DNA from: Crotalaria pallida | Lineage: Eukaryota; Streptophyta; Magnoliopsida; Fabales; Fabaceae | Direction of reading: 5' to 3' | DNA length: 64,000 bases | Assembly (NCBI GenBank): GCA_037953625.1 | Contig: CM075653.1 | Span: forward strand, 97,877,639 to 97,941,638 | Part shown: in pieces, positions 45,601 to 56,789 of the stretch | Position numbering within the stretch: position 1 is the stretch's first letter | How the letters are laid out: every line of letters starts with the position of its first letter | Translations under genes and position numbers: made by a program | The notes under the pieces: model-generated | The model's database searches: none | What the model saw: only the letters and a program-made list of their open reading frames with translations | What the model was told of the DNA's origin: nothing

Positions 45601-46606
45601 TGGCGGCAACTCTTGCTCCATTTCCAACTCGTAGTTCGACTTCACCTTTAGCTAATCTTCTACTCCTTTTTAGATCCTGCACATTAACACAAATGTGAGA
45701 TCCACATCCAGTATCTAATACCCATGATGTTGAAGCAGAAAAATTAACTTCTATAACAAAAATACCTGAAGAAGAGACTCCGCTTTTCTTCATTTCTTTC
45801 TCTTTAAGGTAATCTGGGCAATTCCTCTTCCAATGTCCCACCTTGTTACAATGGAAGCAATTTCCCTCCTTAGCCACCCTACCTTTAGGCTTAAGAGCCT
45901 TAGCTACTCTAGCTTTGCCCTTATCCTTAGGTTTTTGTGCTTTCCCTTTGGCCTTACCTTTGCCCTTTCCATTTTGAACCAACAATACAGTTTTTCCCTT
46001 GTTGATATCATGCTCAGCAGTTTTCAACTTCCCTAACAATTCAGTTAGAGTGCTGTCAATGTTGTTCATGTTGTAATTCATGACAAACTGACTAAAGCTC
46101 TGTGGTAAGGAATGCAGAACTAAGTCAACGGCCAACTCTTGACCTAGTGGGAAACCCATCCTCTCAATGTTCTCAATATAACCAATCATCTTGATTACAT
46201 GATGACTAACTGGGCTTCCCTCTGTCATTTTACAAGTGAAAAGGGACCTTGTGACCTCAAAACGCTCATGCCTTGCTTGCCCTTGATAGAGATCCTTAAG
46301 GTGTACGATCATATCGTACGCACTCATGTTCTCATGAACCTTCTGAAGGTCAGGGGTCATAGTGACAAGCATGAGAGTTGAAACTTCTAAGGCATCATCT
46401 TGATGTCTACGGAAAGCATTCCGCTCAGCAGCCGGTGCATTAGCGGGGGGTGCTTCAGGGAGCGGTTTCTCTAGCACATACATCTTTTTCTCATTCCTAA
46501 GGACAATCCTTAGGGTTCGATACCGGTCCAGGAAATTAATTCCCGTCAGCTTGTCCTTCTCAAGGACTGATCGCAGTGATAAGTTGTTCGAATTGTTTGA
46601 TGCCAT
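42659..46606 (-). CDS. Ty1/copia Gag-Pol polyprotein, intact (1315 aa)
   Basis: A single open frame encodes all copia functions in order. Gag (UBN2 type) spans about 1-240, with a CX2CX4HX4C knuckle at C250, C253, H258, C263. The aspartic protease has D298-T299-G300. The GAG-pre-integrase zinc region has H433/H438 and C464/C467. The integrase core has D494, D557 and E593, a correct D,D35E spacing. Reverse transcriptase has MDVKTAFLNG at about 901 and YVDD at 987-990. RNase H has acidic residues near 1160, 1203 and 1239. There are no stops or frameshifts. The start, MASNNSNNLSLRS, is the first in-frame ATG. One oddity is Arg at residue 28 where relatives usually have Trp (FLDRYR for FLDWYR), which may affect Gag. 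Proteins act in cytoplasmic particles and then the nucleus. Confidence 0.93.
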   Translation of the reverse strand: MASNNSNNLSLRSVLEKDKLTGINFLDRYRTLRIVLRNEKKMYVLEKPLPEAPPANAPAAERNAFRRHQDDALEVSTLMLVTMTPDLQKVHENMSAYDMIVHLKDLYQGQARHERFEVTRSLFTCKMTEGSPVSHHVIKMIGYIENIERMGFPLGQELAVDLVLHSLPQSFSQFVMNYNMNNIDSTLTELLGKLKTAEHDINKGKTVLLVQNGKGKGKAKGKAQKPKDKGKARVAKALKPKGRVAKEGNCFHCNKVGHWKRNCPDYLKEKEMKKSGVSSSGIFVIEVNFSASTSWVLDTGCGSHICVNVQDLKRSRRLAKGEVELRVGNGARVAAIAVGTCSLTLPSGLVLELEDVYCVPAIRRNIISVSYLDKVGFSFSIRNKCCSIYLNEMFFGSAQLINGLYLLDLDHSVYNINAKRFKSNDTNQTFLWHCRLGHINEKRISRLHKDGFLDSFDFESYETCESCLLGKMTKGPFTGSSERANELLGLIHTDVCGPMSSNARGGYPYFVTFTDDFSRYGYVYLMKYKHETFEKFKEFKNEVQNQLGKSIKALRSDRGCEYLSQEFDDYLKECGIVSQLTPPGTPQWNGVSERRNRTLLDMVRCMMSQSDLPISFWGHALLTAAFTLNRSPSKAVEKTPYEIWTGRRPSMSFLRIWGCDVYVKRLLSDKLSPKSDKCYFVGYPKETKGYYFYNPTEGKVFVARTGVFLEREFLSKGNSGRKIDLDEIQESQSSQDQAMDVEQVPQDVVDVQPAQVTQVLRRSSRIPLQPERYGFLLTQEDDIMIFDQDEPTAYQEAINSPDSEKWLQAMRSEMESMHTNQVWILVDLPDGVKPIGCKWVFKKKTDMDGNVHTFKGRLVAKGFKQVHGIDYDETFSPVAMLKSIRILLAIAAFHDYEIWQMDVKTAFLNGNLLEDVYMTQPEGFVDPKHAGKVCKLQRSIYGLKQASRSWNIRFDDAIKQFGFIKNEEESCVYKKVSGSAIVFLVLYVDDILLIGNDIPTLQSVKTWLGNCFSMKDLGEATYILGIKIYRDRSRRLLGLSQSSYIDKVLKRFNMQDSKRGSLPMSHGITLSKEQCPSTKEERERMDRIPYASAIGSIMYAIICTRLDVSYALSMTSRYQSDPGEGHWTTVKNILKYLRRTKDAFLVYGGEDELVVKGYTDASFQTDKDNFRSQSGFVFCLNGGAICWKSSKQETVADSTIEAEYIAASEAAKEAVWIKKFITELDVVPSIEFPVDHYCDNNGAIAQAKEPRSHQKSKHILRRFHIIREIIDRGDVKICRVSTDDNIADPLTKPLAIKKHEGHVRAYGIRYMNDWH

Positions 46607-48100
46607 GGTGATCTAACAACAAAATTAATACAGAATTAAGATCATGTTTATTAAATAGTTAATAAGGACTTTTATTAAATATTACTCCCACTATTTTCCT
46701 CAAATCAATAACCCTCAATATTGACTCGGAAAATCTCAGCGTAAGATTTTCTAGTGGGACCAAGATCCATATTTCATCTTATTATGAGTCAAACTTTAGC
46801 TGATCTCCCATAATTTGATTATTTAGGTAGGGAACCCTTTCCCAATCACATCTCATGTGACTGTTTGATCAATTGGGTGAATAACATTTATTCAAAATTA
46901 ACTTATTAATTTATACCCAAATCTTTTGCCTATAGATCTTCAATCCTATTGAACCATCCATTTAAGTTAGACCCAATGGTTGACATAACGAATATTACAT
47001 TTATTCCTTCGCGTCTGACCAATGTAGATAAACGTACTCTACTTTAGCAGACACACATTCAAAACGACATCAATCAAGACGAGTGTCAAGCATTGGAAGG
47101 CATATAACTTAATATTTCAGTTTGAGGGGTTTTATTTTTTAAGTGATCTCACCTATTTTATCTTACATTAAGATACATTATAACGATAACATGCATCACA
47201 TACATACTATAATTATAAACTACGTGATATGGTCATGGCCTAGAAAAACTAATTCACCCAAGCCAATGAGTGAATTAATACAAAGATCCTAAACGCTCCA
47301 AGATCATTCCTTGAATGTATGCACCGGTCCTTCTCCAAGAGCCTTCCTTAAATCTCCTTTCCTTTTTCATCTTCAAGTCTTTCGCAATTTTAATAAAAAT
47401 ATTACAAATAAAAACCTCGTTCATGAGGGAATTTAGATGAGAAAAGAAATACATATTGAATATAGAGAGGCACGACACGCAGACCGTATTTAAAATAAAC
47501 CAAAAGAAAATAAAACATACACAAGACGCGAAATGATTTAAGAGGCCATGACCATTCACCGTACAACAAACAACATATTAAATAAAATACATTATTATTT
47601 TATTAAAATTATGTTTGTTACGAATTAAAAAAAAATTATCAACTCTTGATAAAATAATAACGAATCAACTCTTGATTAAAAAAAAAATTGTTACAATATG
47701 GCCAGCCAAGGATTCAAATTCCTATTTGCCTTGCCAAGGATTCAATCACGTCCTGGATGTGAACACATACAGATCTGAGAAGTTAAAATTAATACGTCCA
47801 AGGACTTTGTGTTCATACGTTTGCTTCCCACGTGATTATAAGGCTCATCAATTTGCGGTGAATTCACAAAATAATTTCATGCGGCATGGCATCAGTACAT
47901 GCGGCACAATTCAATATTAACTTAACAAATTGATTCACGCGGCGCGAGAGCATCAGTACATGCGGCAATTGATACTTTATCTTTTGCAACAAATTTGATT
48001 CGTGAGTTCATGCGTAACGTTTTTTTTTTAATTTTAATTTTTGATTAATCCCAACACATCATAATCATATTAAAACATGTTTAATAAAAAATAATCAAAT
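46607..48100 (-). other. Copia leader and unassigned AT-rich DNA
   Basis: The first several hundred bases upstream of the polyprotein are probably the element's untranslated leader; the boundary with flanking DNA cannot be set. No LTR end, primer site or gene is visible. An 18-bp direct repeat, GCATCAGTACATGCGGCA, occurs at 47889-47906 and 47950-47967. Confidence 0.45.
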
Positions 48101-49365
48101 TGTTGATACCGCAATATTTGGTAGCCCAAATTACAAGACCCAAATCATGTAAGGGTCCAGAAGTTGTCAAACAAAAATAAAGTAATAAAGATACTAAGGA
48201 AAGCGCGCCAACTCCGGGAATCGTCCAAGGCGACACACACTCACGGCGACGGCTACCAAGGCGGCACTTCCCGATAAGGTGCCCAGAAGAAAGAGTAAAG
48301 CGCACTAGTGGCGGTAAACGCCATGTGTCATCCCAAAGTGTCTCAGATGCCACAGAAACCCGAGGAGAACATTGGGATAAACGAAGGCGAGTCGGAGGCA
48401 GAAGCTCACAGAAGGCGCACACGTGACCAGCCAAGGGCGACATAGCCACTCGAGGCTGCGACGGTTTGCAAAGTAAGCCAGAAATGAATCTTTTATTCAC
48501 CCAAGGCAAAGCCGAGGGGAGTAAGACTTGGAGTCCTCTCCTTCTCCGTAATCATCAAATGCCAAAGCCAAGAATGGTAAAGAAGACAAAGCCACTGAAA
48601 AGGTGCTCTGAATACATAATGCAAGGAGTCATTAACCAACAGACAAAGAAGAGCGAGCAAGGACCACTGGTCCAAAGCACCAGTATAAATAAGAGGAAGA
48701 AAAGAGAATCAGGGGAAGAGGGCAGAGCCCCGGAAGGCCACCCCCCCCAAAAGGTCGAGAGATGCCAGAAGGCAAGAGGAACAATACCCCAAAGCGACAA
48801 TAGCTGCAATATGATACACACAATATGCACCAAAAGGTACAAAAAGCTCCTCCCTCTGAAAAGCGGAGAGAAAGCATGAGAAGTAAGAGAGAAGCTCGAA
48901 GGGGAAAAACTGCCCAGCAAACACAAGAGACACCACTCCTCCCCCGGAAGCACCCTCTGCAAAGGGGTGCCATGGAGAAGTAAGAGACGAAATATGCAAC
49001 GAAGGAGAAACAGAAAAGGAGGAAAAACCAGAAAGCGTGCACCTCCAGCAACCATCATAAAATCCAAGACGAGGGGGTCAGAATACCCAGAAAGCGCCGT
49101 AACCAACAATGGTTACAACACGGAAGGCGTACAGCAAAAAGGAAAGGAAGCTCCACTTCTGAAACCCCAGATTTAGCAATAGGGGTGAAAAGCCAAAGCG
49201 CACACCCCTCCCTTTGTAAAATACCACGAACGTGGGAGCCATTTCCTTGTATCGACCCCTCTGTATCTCGTCTCAGTATAATAAAAGCCTAAAGCTTCAT
49301 CAAGTTTACGAACCCATTATCTCTTTTAATTAAACAATCATTATTGCACAAAGCGGTCCAAAACA
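48101..49365 (+). repeat. 5' LTR of element B (1265 bp)
   Basis: It runs from TGTTGATACCGCAATATTTG to AAGCGGTCCAAAACA, with the primer site two bases later. It shares order and many blocks with the element A LTR (16017-17242), including the GTAGCCCAAATT start and the CCATTTCCTTGTATC block near 49235. A likely TATA box is CAGTATAAATAAG near 48681. The antisense open frames here are low-complexity chance frames. Confidence 0.85.
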
Positions 49366-49367
49366 AT

Positions 49368-49385
49368 TGGCGACTCCACTGGGGA
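49368..49385 (+). other. Primer binding site of element B
   Basis: TGGCGACTCCACTGGGGA lies two bases after the LTR end. It starts TGG, as expected for pairing with a tRNA CCA end, and this form is familiar from Tat/Ogre-type elements, often given as an Arg tRNA site. The tRNA identity was not checked. Confidence 0.75.
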
Positions 49386-52300
49386 AGCTACGGCTTCCAG
49401 CCTTGAAGAAAAGGCTCCTAGAGGCACTACTCAGGAGGCAGCTCCCGAGAGCATTCGGCCTCCAACCGAAGAAGCGTTGCAGCGACGAAGTGCTCTTTCA
49501 GGCCAGAGGCGATCTCTTCAGAAGGCAGTCCGTCACTGAAAGGCGAGCCCTCCGAAAGACACGCCTCAAAGAAGCAATCTCCCTAAAGGGGAGTAATCAC
49601 GAAAGATGACCGGTTTCGCCCTAATGCAAGCTTTCTAGAAGGCGGTGAGACTCGTCCAAAGGTGGCATAGATCCTTGCGAGCTCGACTGCTCAGGAAGGC
49701 GACGCCTCGGAGGGTGGTGACTTTCGCTCTGTTTAAGCGCGGTCGCGCGACTGAAAGGGGTGGAGATGCGTCCTTGCTAACGAAGGCGCCACACGAAGTA
49801 CGCCCTCGCTGACGAGGGCGCCGGGTCGCAGAAAGTAGAAGCTCAGGAGCGGAGGCGCAATCAACCAATCCACGTGGAAGACGCCTCATATCATCTGCAC
49901 TATCAGCTAAGTATACGCAAACCCTGACTTGGTCTAATTTATCATTTTTATTCTGATAAGTCTTTCCATGAATTTGGTAGATGTGAATCATGACAAAATA
50001 AAAGATATATTGTACCTACTTGCATATAAGTCGTTGTATGTAGCTACAACATGCTTGCTTTGTGCATCTATGTCTTGATATGCTTTCGGTAGTGACGCTT
50101 TCGCATGATATCATGTTCTACGCCGTTAGCCTTATGTTCACTTTGACTAGAATGACATTATTGCAATATAGTCCAAATCTGAGTATGTCACGACTGAAAA
50201 TGACATGTGCATGATAACAATCATGAATGTCGTCGCTCTGATATGTATCGAATGTTTGACTAGAGAAAACAATGACTAGACGAATCTATGCATTTGAATG
50301 TTTGCTTTAAGAACTGAAATTAGTATATCATACCAGTTATTCTTGTCAACTTTTCCCTGGCTCAACCGTGGCGTGATGAAAGGAAACTGTTTCCATAAAA
50401 AAAAAACATCTAAAAGTTATAAGTTATATGATTGGAATGTTGAAAAAGCATGCTCTAGGAAAGCGTTGCATAAAAGCATGACCTGGATAGTGTTACATAG
50501 TGATGCATGATTGATTGTATACATGATTTACTGGATGCAACTAATAAGACGGACATGTATAGCATGAAAACATCTGGAAAATGAAAGTTGTTTATGTAGG
50601 AATAAGGATGAATCACTCCTTAAAGTCTGAGAAGTCTTTTGATGCTCTTCCAAAAAAAAAAACTCCGCATCTTGCCCAATGAAAGCAAGGCGGTTAAAAG
50701 TGAAGAAGCAAACGGTGAAACGAAAGCAAAAGCGCCGAAAAAGAGACGCAATGCACAAGTAGAAAAGAGCAGTGAAAAATCAAACAATAAAAAAAAAGAG
50801 AGCTCACCAGAAGTGGGCGAACCCTGAGCAAAATGGTGGGATGGACGAAATCCAGAATCAGAAGGCGAACACGAGGCCATCGTGGCAAGACGCATGTAAG
50901 CATGCGTTCGGTACAAAACTAACTGACGAGGAAAGGCGAGAAAAGCAAGGGTGAATCATGAAGCCTCATGAGGAGCTGCAAAGATGAAACCCAAGGCACG
51001 CCAAGGGAAAATAAACAGTACCGAAGCTAGAAATCCTGAAGTAAACCAAGAGCAGAACGTTGCTAGTGCCAACCCAAAAAAAAAAAGCTGACAAATGAAT
51101 TCGAACCTGAAAGACGAAAGCGACTCCAAAACAAAAGTGTGCAAGAGAAGTAATTAAAAAGCAAGAGCAGGCGCATATGCAAAAGTTGACACAACTAAAC
51201 CAGGGGACATCTCTCAAGCAAAACTAAAAGTCAAAGTGAGCCCCGAAGGGGCTGACAAAGAATTCAAATCAGAAAGACCAAGGCAGCTTCAAAGCGAAAG
51301 CGTGCAAAAGATCACAAGCCAGAAAGTTAAAAGAAAATCAATGCAGATATCTGAGCGCAACAGCAAGACAAGATGAAAAGTAAAAAGGACATAACAAAAC
51401 TCAAAAGGCGCACAATTGCAAAGACGTACATCTTCAAGGCGTACAACCGTAAGGCGTACATGAAAAGGCGCGCATGCAACATGAAGACGAATGCAAGCTC
51501 CGTAATGGCCAATGCGAGTACAAGATCCTGAAAAGTATGCTACTCAAAGGCGTACTTAAACACTGAAGCACTGAATCAGATGCAAGGACAAGGTGCAGGA
51601 TAAAATCAAGAAAGCGTACAAACAATCGCAAGGCATATGAACCTATACATACGTCAAAGCAGATCATGCGAAAGCAAGCATAAGCACAAGGTCAATCAGA
51701 AAACCCAAGCATTTGCACGCCGATAATCGCAAGAAGAACTAAAAAGTAACGCCCATGACAAAAGGTGTTACGAAGCACAAGCAATCAGAATCAAGCAATC
51801 GATCAGAGGCAGGGAAGTGCCTGTGACAAGAGGCACCAATGCTAAAGCTCGAAGCGACACTGATGACATGAGGTGTCCCCAGAAAGAGCTCGAAAGATAC
51901 TGACGACATGAGGTATCACTGTAGAAAAACACCCTCAAACAGGGTCAATAATGCCAGAACGCGAGGTTCAACACTTCAAAAAAAAAAGAAGAAAAAGGAA
52001 GAGAAGAAGAAAAAGAAAAGAAAAAGAATAGTGTTGAACCGTACCGCGGGCACAAGCGCCTTATCGCGGTACCCGGATAGACCTCCTGAAAAATTTCCGG
52101 GACAGACGCGGGCAAAGTACGCCATATCGCGAGACTAGAAAAGGTCCCGGGAAACAAGGGCGCTAGTCTTAAACGCGGGCGGAAAAAATCTGTAAAAGAG
52201 GTTGGCTAACGCAAGATCCAAAGCGATCTGTTAGTTTACAAAGCCCCAACGTGACAACTGAAAAAAAAAGCCCCAAAGCGGCAAAGCCCCAACGTGGCAA

Positions 52301-53181
52301 CTGAAAAAAAAAGCCCCAAAGCGGCAAAGCCCCAACGTGGCAATTGAAAAAAAAAAGAAGAGAGCCCCAAAGCGGCAAAGCCCCAACGTGGCAACTCAAA
52401 AATAAAAGGAGAAAGAAAGCCCAAAAGCGGCAATTGAAAAGCCCAAGGCGGCAAGCAGAAAATCCAAAGCAACAAACAAAAGAAAGGGTCCAAAGCGACA
52501 ACATCTGTGAAGCGTGCCCAACGAGCACCTCAACAACAATCTTGGCACCAATGACATGAGGGGCCATTGAAATCTGCAAGCAAGTTTGAAGCGCCCGGAG
52601 CGCGCTCCAAAAAAAAAAGTGGAGAGGGGAGGAAGGAAACCTTCCTTGGGGCACCAATGATATAAAGGCCCCTATAAAAACGAATCATATAAAAAAAAGG
52701 AAGAAAAAGAAAAGAAGAGTTGTGCTCTATCAGAACACTTGAAGAAAAGGCACCAAAACTGAGAAGTGCAACAAACGCAAGAGCAGTAGCAAGCGATTAC
52801 AAAGCTACGAAGTTCAAGCCACAACTGCTAAAGCAGCGAAGCCAACGAAAGAGCACAAGAACAAAGGCGTAAAATTCAAATGCAAGTCTCAAGCGCAAGG
52901 CAAACAACAACAACAACAACAAGATGATGAAAAGACAAAGACAAGATATGCATAACAGCATTGTCAACATAGCAGCAAGCGTACAAAGTAGAATCCAAAC
53001 TTGAGGAGCACATACAAAAGGCATCATGGACCCCAAGATGCAAGTTCAAAAGCAATAAAACAACAGAAGTCAAGTTCTAACAAAGTCATACAAATCATGG
53101 AGCCAAAGAGAAGGTCATAACCGAAACCATAATTCTAAAGGAGAAACGTCAAAGCAATGGCATAAAGTGGCGAAACAGTGC
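49386..53181 (+). other. Non-coding interior of element B
   Basis: This 3.8-kb stretch fills the place where gag-pol belongs. The first 500 bp is rich in AAGGCG and GGCGACGCC words. The rest is A/G-rich with runs such as AAAAAAGAAGAAAAAGG. Open frames here are short or low-complexity, and none shows a retroelement domain. Four to five copies of a 43-bp unit lie at 52239-52450, and a single copy of the element A 89-bp unit lies near 52512-52570. Confidence 0.6.
52239..52450. repeat. 43-bp tandem repeat in element B
   Basis: CAAAGCCCCAACGTGGCAA followed by an A run and GCCCCAAAGCGG starts at 52239, 52282, 52325 and 52376. The first two periods are 43 bp and the third is 51. A degenerate fifth piece follows. 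Confidence 0.85.
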
Positions 53182-56100
53182 CTACATAAAAAAGAGGGAA
53201 TTCAAAGAAGTGACCCTGCAGACTTCCTCATAAGAATACTTTGTGTTGGCCAAATCCCTAATCTCCTGATCAAGAGCCTCCAATTCAGTGGTTGCTTGAT
53301 CAAGCTGAGAAGAAAGCTCCTTGATATGAGACACCAAAGGAGCAAGACGCTCCTGCAGAGCACGCTCAGCGTCGGCCAACTCGGCGTCGTCAAATGGAGG
53401 GCGCAAACTTTCAAAACCAGCAATGGCACTTTCAAGCCAGGGACTAGAATAATGTTGAAATTGAAGCGTGTACAAGCAATCCAAGATCTCAGCCTTCTCC
53501 TCCCATGGCGAGTCATCTACGTCAACTGAGCGGACCAAATGCAACATCCACAACAAAGTTTGAGAACCGGACTCTCGGAAAAGGCGAGGAAGCGAAGCTG
53601 AAGGAGGAATCAAGAAAGCATGGGCACGCAAGAACGAATCAATCAAAGCTTGATCATCCGCAAAAAATGGAGCTGCAAAAGCATATGCGGAAATGATGAG
53701 ACCAAAACACAAGAGAAGAGATAAGTCCAACTTAGGCCAAGTGAAGAAAATACTTACAAACCAAAGAAGATCCTGGAGAAGCGGAGGCGTGACATGCCCT
53801 CACGGCAGGAGCCTTACCCTTATCGGCTAAAGAAACAAGATTTGCAGCAGCTTGACTCTCTGGAGGGGCAGGGGCGTCAACTTCAGCACCTACCCCACCA
53901 AACATGTTTTCAGATCTTGGAACATCAGAAACAAGTTCATAAATAATGTCAGCAGCAGCAATACCTGAAGGGGCCTTCGAAGGCGCACCCTTGGGAGAAA
54001 CAGGGACACTCCTTAGAGTGCCAGCAGGAGGCATCAAAGAAGTGAAGCCATCACTGGCAGCAAAATCAGAAGGGGCAACACCTCCCCCAGCTGAAGGTTG
54101 GCAAAAGAGGTTCATAAAATATTCACGATCGGAAGCAAGTGAAACAGCAGGAGCGTTCTCAGGAAACTGAGATGAAAGCGACGCCGATGAATGACCATCA
54201 GCACCACCTGCGCTCAAAAGGAAAAAGAAAAGAGAGTCAGTGACGTTATGAAAACTGTCCAAGCAAAACAAACTGAAAAGACTAGAAGAAAATAAAAGAG
54301 CAAGAAATGGAACCTGAAAAGCGACCCCCAGCGCCACCGCTTTCAGCAGAAACATCACAAGACAAGAAAGAATCACCAGAATTAGTTTCAGCAATGTCAT
54401 CTTGAACCAAGTCCACATGGACTGGGGAATAAGGAGCAATACGGATGCCGGAAGTGCGAAGGCGGCTAGTCCGACGAGTAGGAACGGCTGCAGCTGCCTT
54501 CCTCCTTTTGCTGGAATTGGCGGCGCTACTACTACCACCCCGAACAGAAGATCTGGAAATAGAAGGAGTTTTCCTTTTACTTCGCCTGGGGGCAACAGAA
54601 GGAGACGCAACAACTCTGCGGCTAGGCGAAACCCCCTCAGCTGAAAACAAAACCAAACAAAGTTAAGTGCAAAGAAAGAAAAAGAAAGCAACAAAAAACG
54701 AAAAATGGTCAAGATATTTACCATTGGTTTTCTTCATGGAAGTGCAAAAATAAGGGTCGTTGTACACTATGGGCAGCAAGGAAGGAATGGGATGCGAGGA
54801 AGAAGCTTCGAAGTCCCGGAGATGTTTCAGGATGTCTTCATGAGAAGTAAGCCAAGAACTTAAAACACCTCCAACGCGAGAAGAAGAAACATAAACAGGA
54901 GCAAAATCAGAAGTCCCGGGAGCTGCATCAAAAAGAAGCGCCTTGACCAAATCTTCCACCGGGGCCTGCTTGATGTTAAGAACACAAGGAGCTTGATCGC
55001 GCCCAAACTGTCTAGCCACCCGATCAGGACGGTACAAACAAGGCCAAAGGGCTCCACCGTGAGCACTCCTACTGTCCAAAGGGACAAAACCAGGCAAGCA
55101 GCGAATGAAGAGAATCAATGACCATAAATCATAAATTCCCTCAAAGGGGATGGCAGCGTCGTTCCTTGAAGTAAAGGCCCCTTCATCATAAAGAGGATGC
55201 GAGAGGTCCGAATAGGGGCGGAACAAGAACTTGTCTTCTGAATCAATGAGAGAAATTAGAGGTTCTCTTGGAGATCCTCTCGTCCAACACCAGGAACGAG
55301 GGTCTGAACCAGCAACACCAGTAGAAAGAGGAAGCTTGACAGGGCCGTAATCAGGAAAGCGTTCGAACAAAAAGTATTGAAGAAAAGTCAAGTCTACATA
55401 AGAGTTGATTGGAAAGCGCCCATGAGAAATGCGCATCTGCACTGATACTTGGTCTAGGCGGGCGTACAAACCGCCCAGGAAAATTGAAGCAAGAGGAAGG
55501 CGTGTACCTTCCGCCAAGAGACAAGCAAAGAGAAAGACACATGGGCTTATAGACTCCCATGGAGGTCCAGGAAACACGTACCTACTAAGCCAGAAAGCAA
55601 CAAAGGCGGCGCGGCAGAGGCGCGAATCTGTGATAGGCCCGGATTGGAATTTACCATCGTGAAAATCGCCAAAGAAATAGCGAATCCAACAAGCAAAGGT
55701 GTACTTAACAGAAGAGCGTTGACTTGCCCTTTGACTCCTAGGAACCAAGTTCCCAGTACCCCTCACCCGTTGAGAAGAAGAGCCCTTAGCGTACGAGGCG
55801 CGCCTTCGCTTGAAAAGGTCCCGGGAGTACTTGGCGCTCAGAGCCGAAGCGGCTTTCAGCTGCATTGACAACTCGGAAAAACGCTCATCAACATTCTCCA
55901 TGTCAAGGTCTGCATCTCCGAAAGCAGGAAGTCCGAGAAGCACAATCACATCTTCAAGCGTTGGGGTAAACTCCCCCCATGATGTCAGAAAGGTGTGGGT
56001 GGAGGAACACCAGCGTTGCACCAACATCAGCAAATCACTGGGCTTGCGGTTGGCACCAAGTCGAGGCGACGCCTTGACGGCGGCAGCAATCCCTACTTTT

Positions 56101-56519
56101 TCCAGAATAGCCACGAAAGCGGCGTCAGTAGAAAAAACGTGATCGACCCACTCTTGCCATCCAGCAGTGCCTCCCACGCGAACATTGAAGTTCACATCTT
56201 CCCAGGGGAACTCCGAACGGCGGAGGCAGTGATCTTTATCAGAAGAAGGATAAGAGATGAGTTCGGCGTCCTCCTCGGAAACCACCATGGCCTTGGAAGA
56301 CGAGCCAACAATGAAATCGCCTGAGTTGGGACCAGAGGGCGAGTCCGCCTTCACCTCCGTGGCCCAGCGGCGGTATCCCGGTTCAACAGGGTAAGAGCGG
56401 GGGCAAGGAAGCTCTTGCATGAAGCAATAAGAGATGGGGCCTGGGAGTTGAATCTCCTCCTCGGAGCTTGAGGAAGCGCTTTCAACCGCGAAAGGAGTAA
56501 TGACCTTCGATTTTGACAT
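53182..56519 (-). CDS. Antisense plant-mobile-domain protein of element B, four exons, intact
   Basis: Predicted exons on the minus strand are 56519-54722, 54640-54314, 54207-53758 and 53672-53182, giving 3066 bp or 1021 residues. The introns (81, 106 and 85 bp) are all GT-AG and keep the frame; introns 1 and 3 have GTAAAT and GTAAGT donors, while intron 2's GTTCCA is weak. Exon 1 (MSKSKVITPFAVES) is acidic first, then holds the plant mobile domain: SWGEFTPTLEDVIVLLGLP near 225, and WLSRYVFPGPPWES and CRAAFVAFW further on. Exon 2 has basic clusters (RRSKRKTP, KRRKAAAA, TRRTSR) that could be nuclear signals. Exon 3 is Ser/Ala/Pro-rich. Exon 4 ends in a likely coiled coil (VSHIKELSSQLDQATTELEA). 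Plant mobile domains occur in the MAIN/MAIL nuclear proteins and in some retroelement ORFs. The role here is unknown. An in-frame ATG at 56711 adds 64 residues, but MSKSK is the start shared with copy A. Confidence 0.8.
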
Positions 56520-56789
56520 GATAACAGCAAATACAAGAGAAGGGCAAACAGGAGAGAACAAGAAAGCAGAAAACAAAGGAGTAATGGGGAGTTCCTTTCT
56601 GGAAGAAAGAAGTTTCGGAAACGAAAAAGAAAGAGAACGAAGTGGAAGTGAAAAGAAAACTGAAAGGTTTGAGGGAGTTTTGAAAATATGGGAACGTGGG
56701 GAAACGTGCAAGTATCAAAGCTGAAGGATATTTGCCTCCTCCCCCTAACGACACGTGGAATGCAGCAGAAGAATGAAGGGAAGAAAACC

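Larger units (their letters stand above)
40403..48100 (-). mobile_element. Copia element with intact polyprotein, 5' LTR missing
   Basis: This minus-strand Ty1/copia element has a 3' LTR (40403-42644), a polypurine tract, one full gag-pol frame (42659-46606) and at least several hundred bases of AT-rich leader. No LTR copy and no initiator-Met primer site were found between 46607 and 48100, where element B starts. It therefore seems to have lost its 5' LTR, or had it cut away around element B. Its intact frame suggests it is fairly young. The lineage is probably Angela/TAR/Tork-like by the start of its Gag, but that is from memory. Confidence 0.75.

Noticed and set aside
48555..49109. Hydrophobic minus-strand ORF of 184 residues in the element B LTR
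   Set aside because: It is the complement of purine-rich LTR sequence; such DNA gives Leu/Phe/Ser-rich frames by chance.
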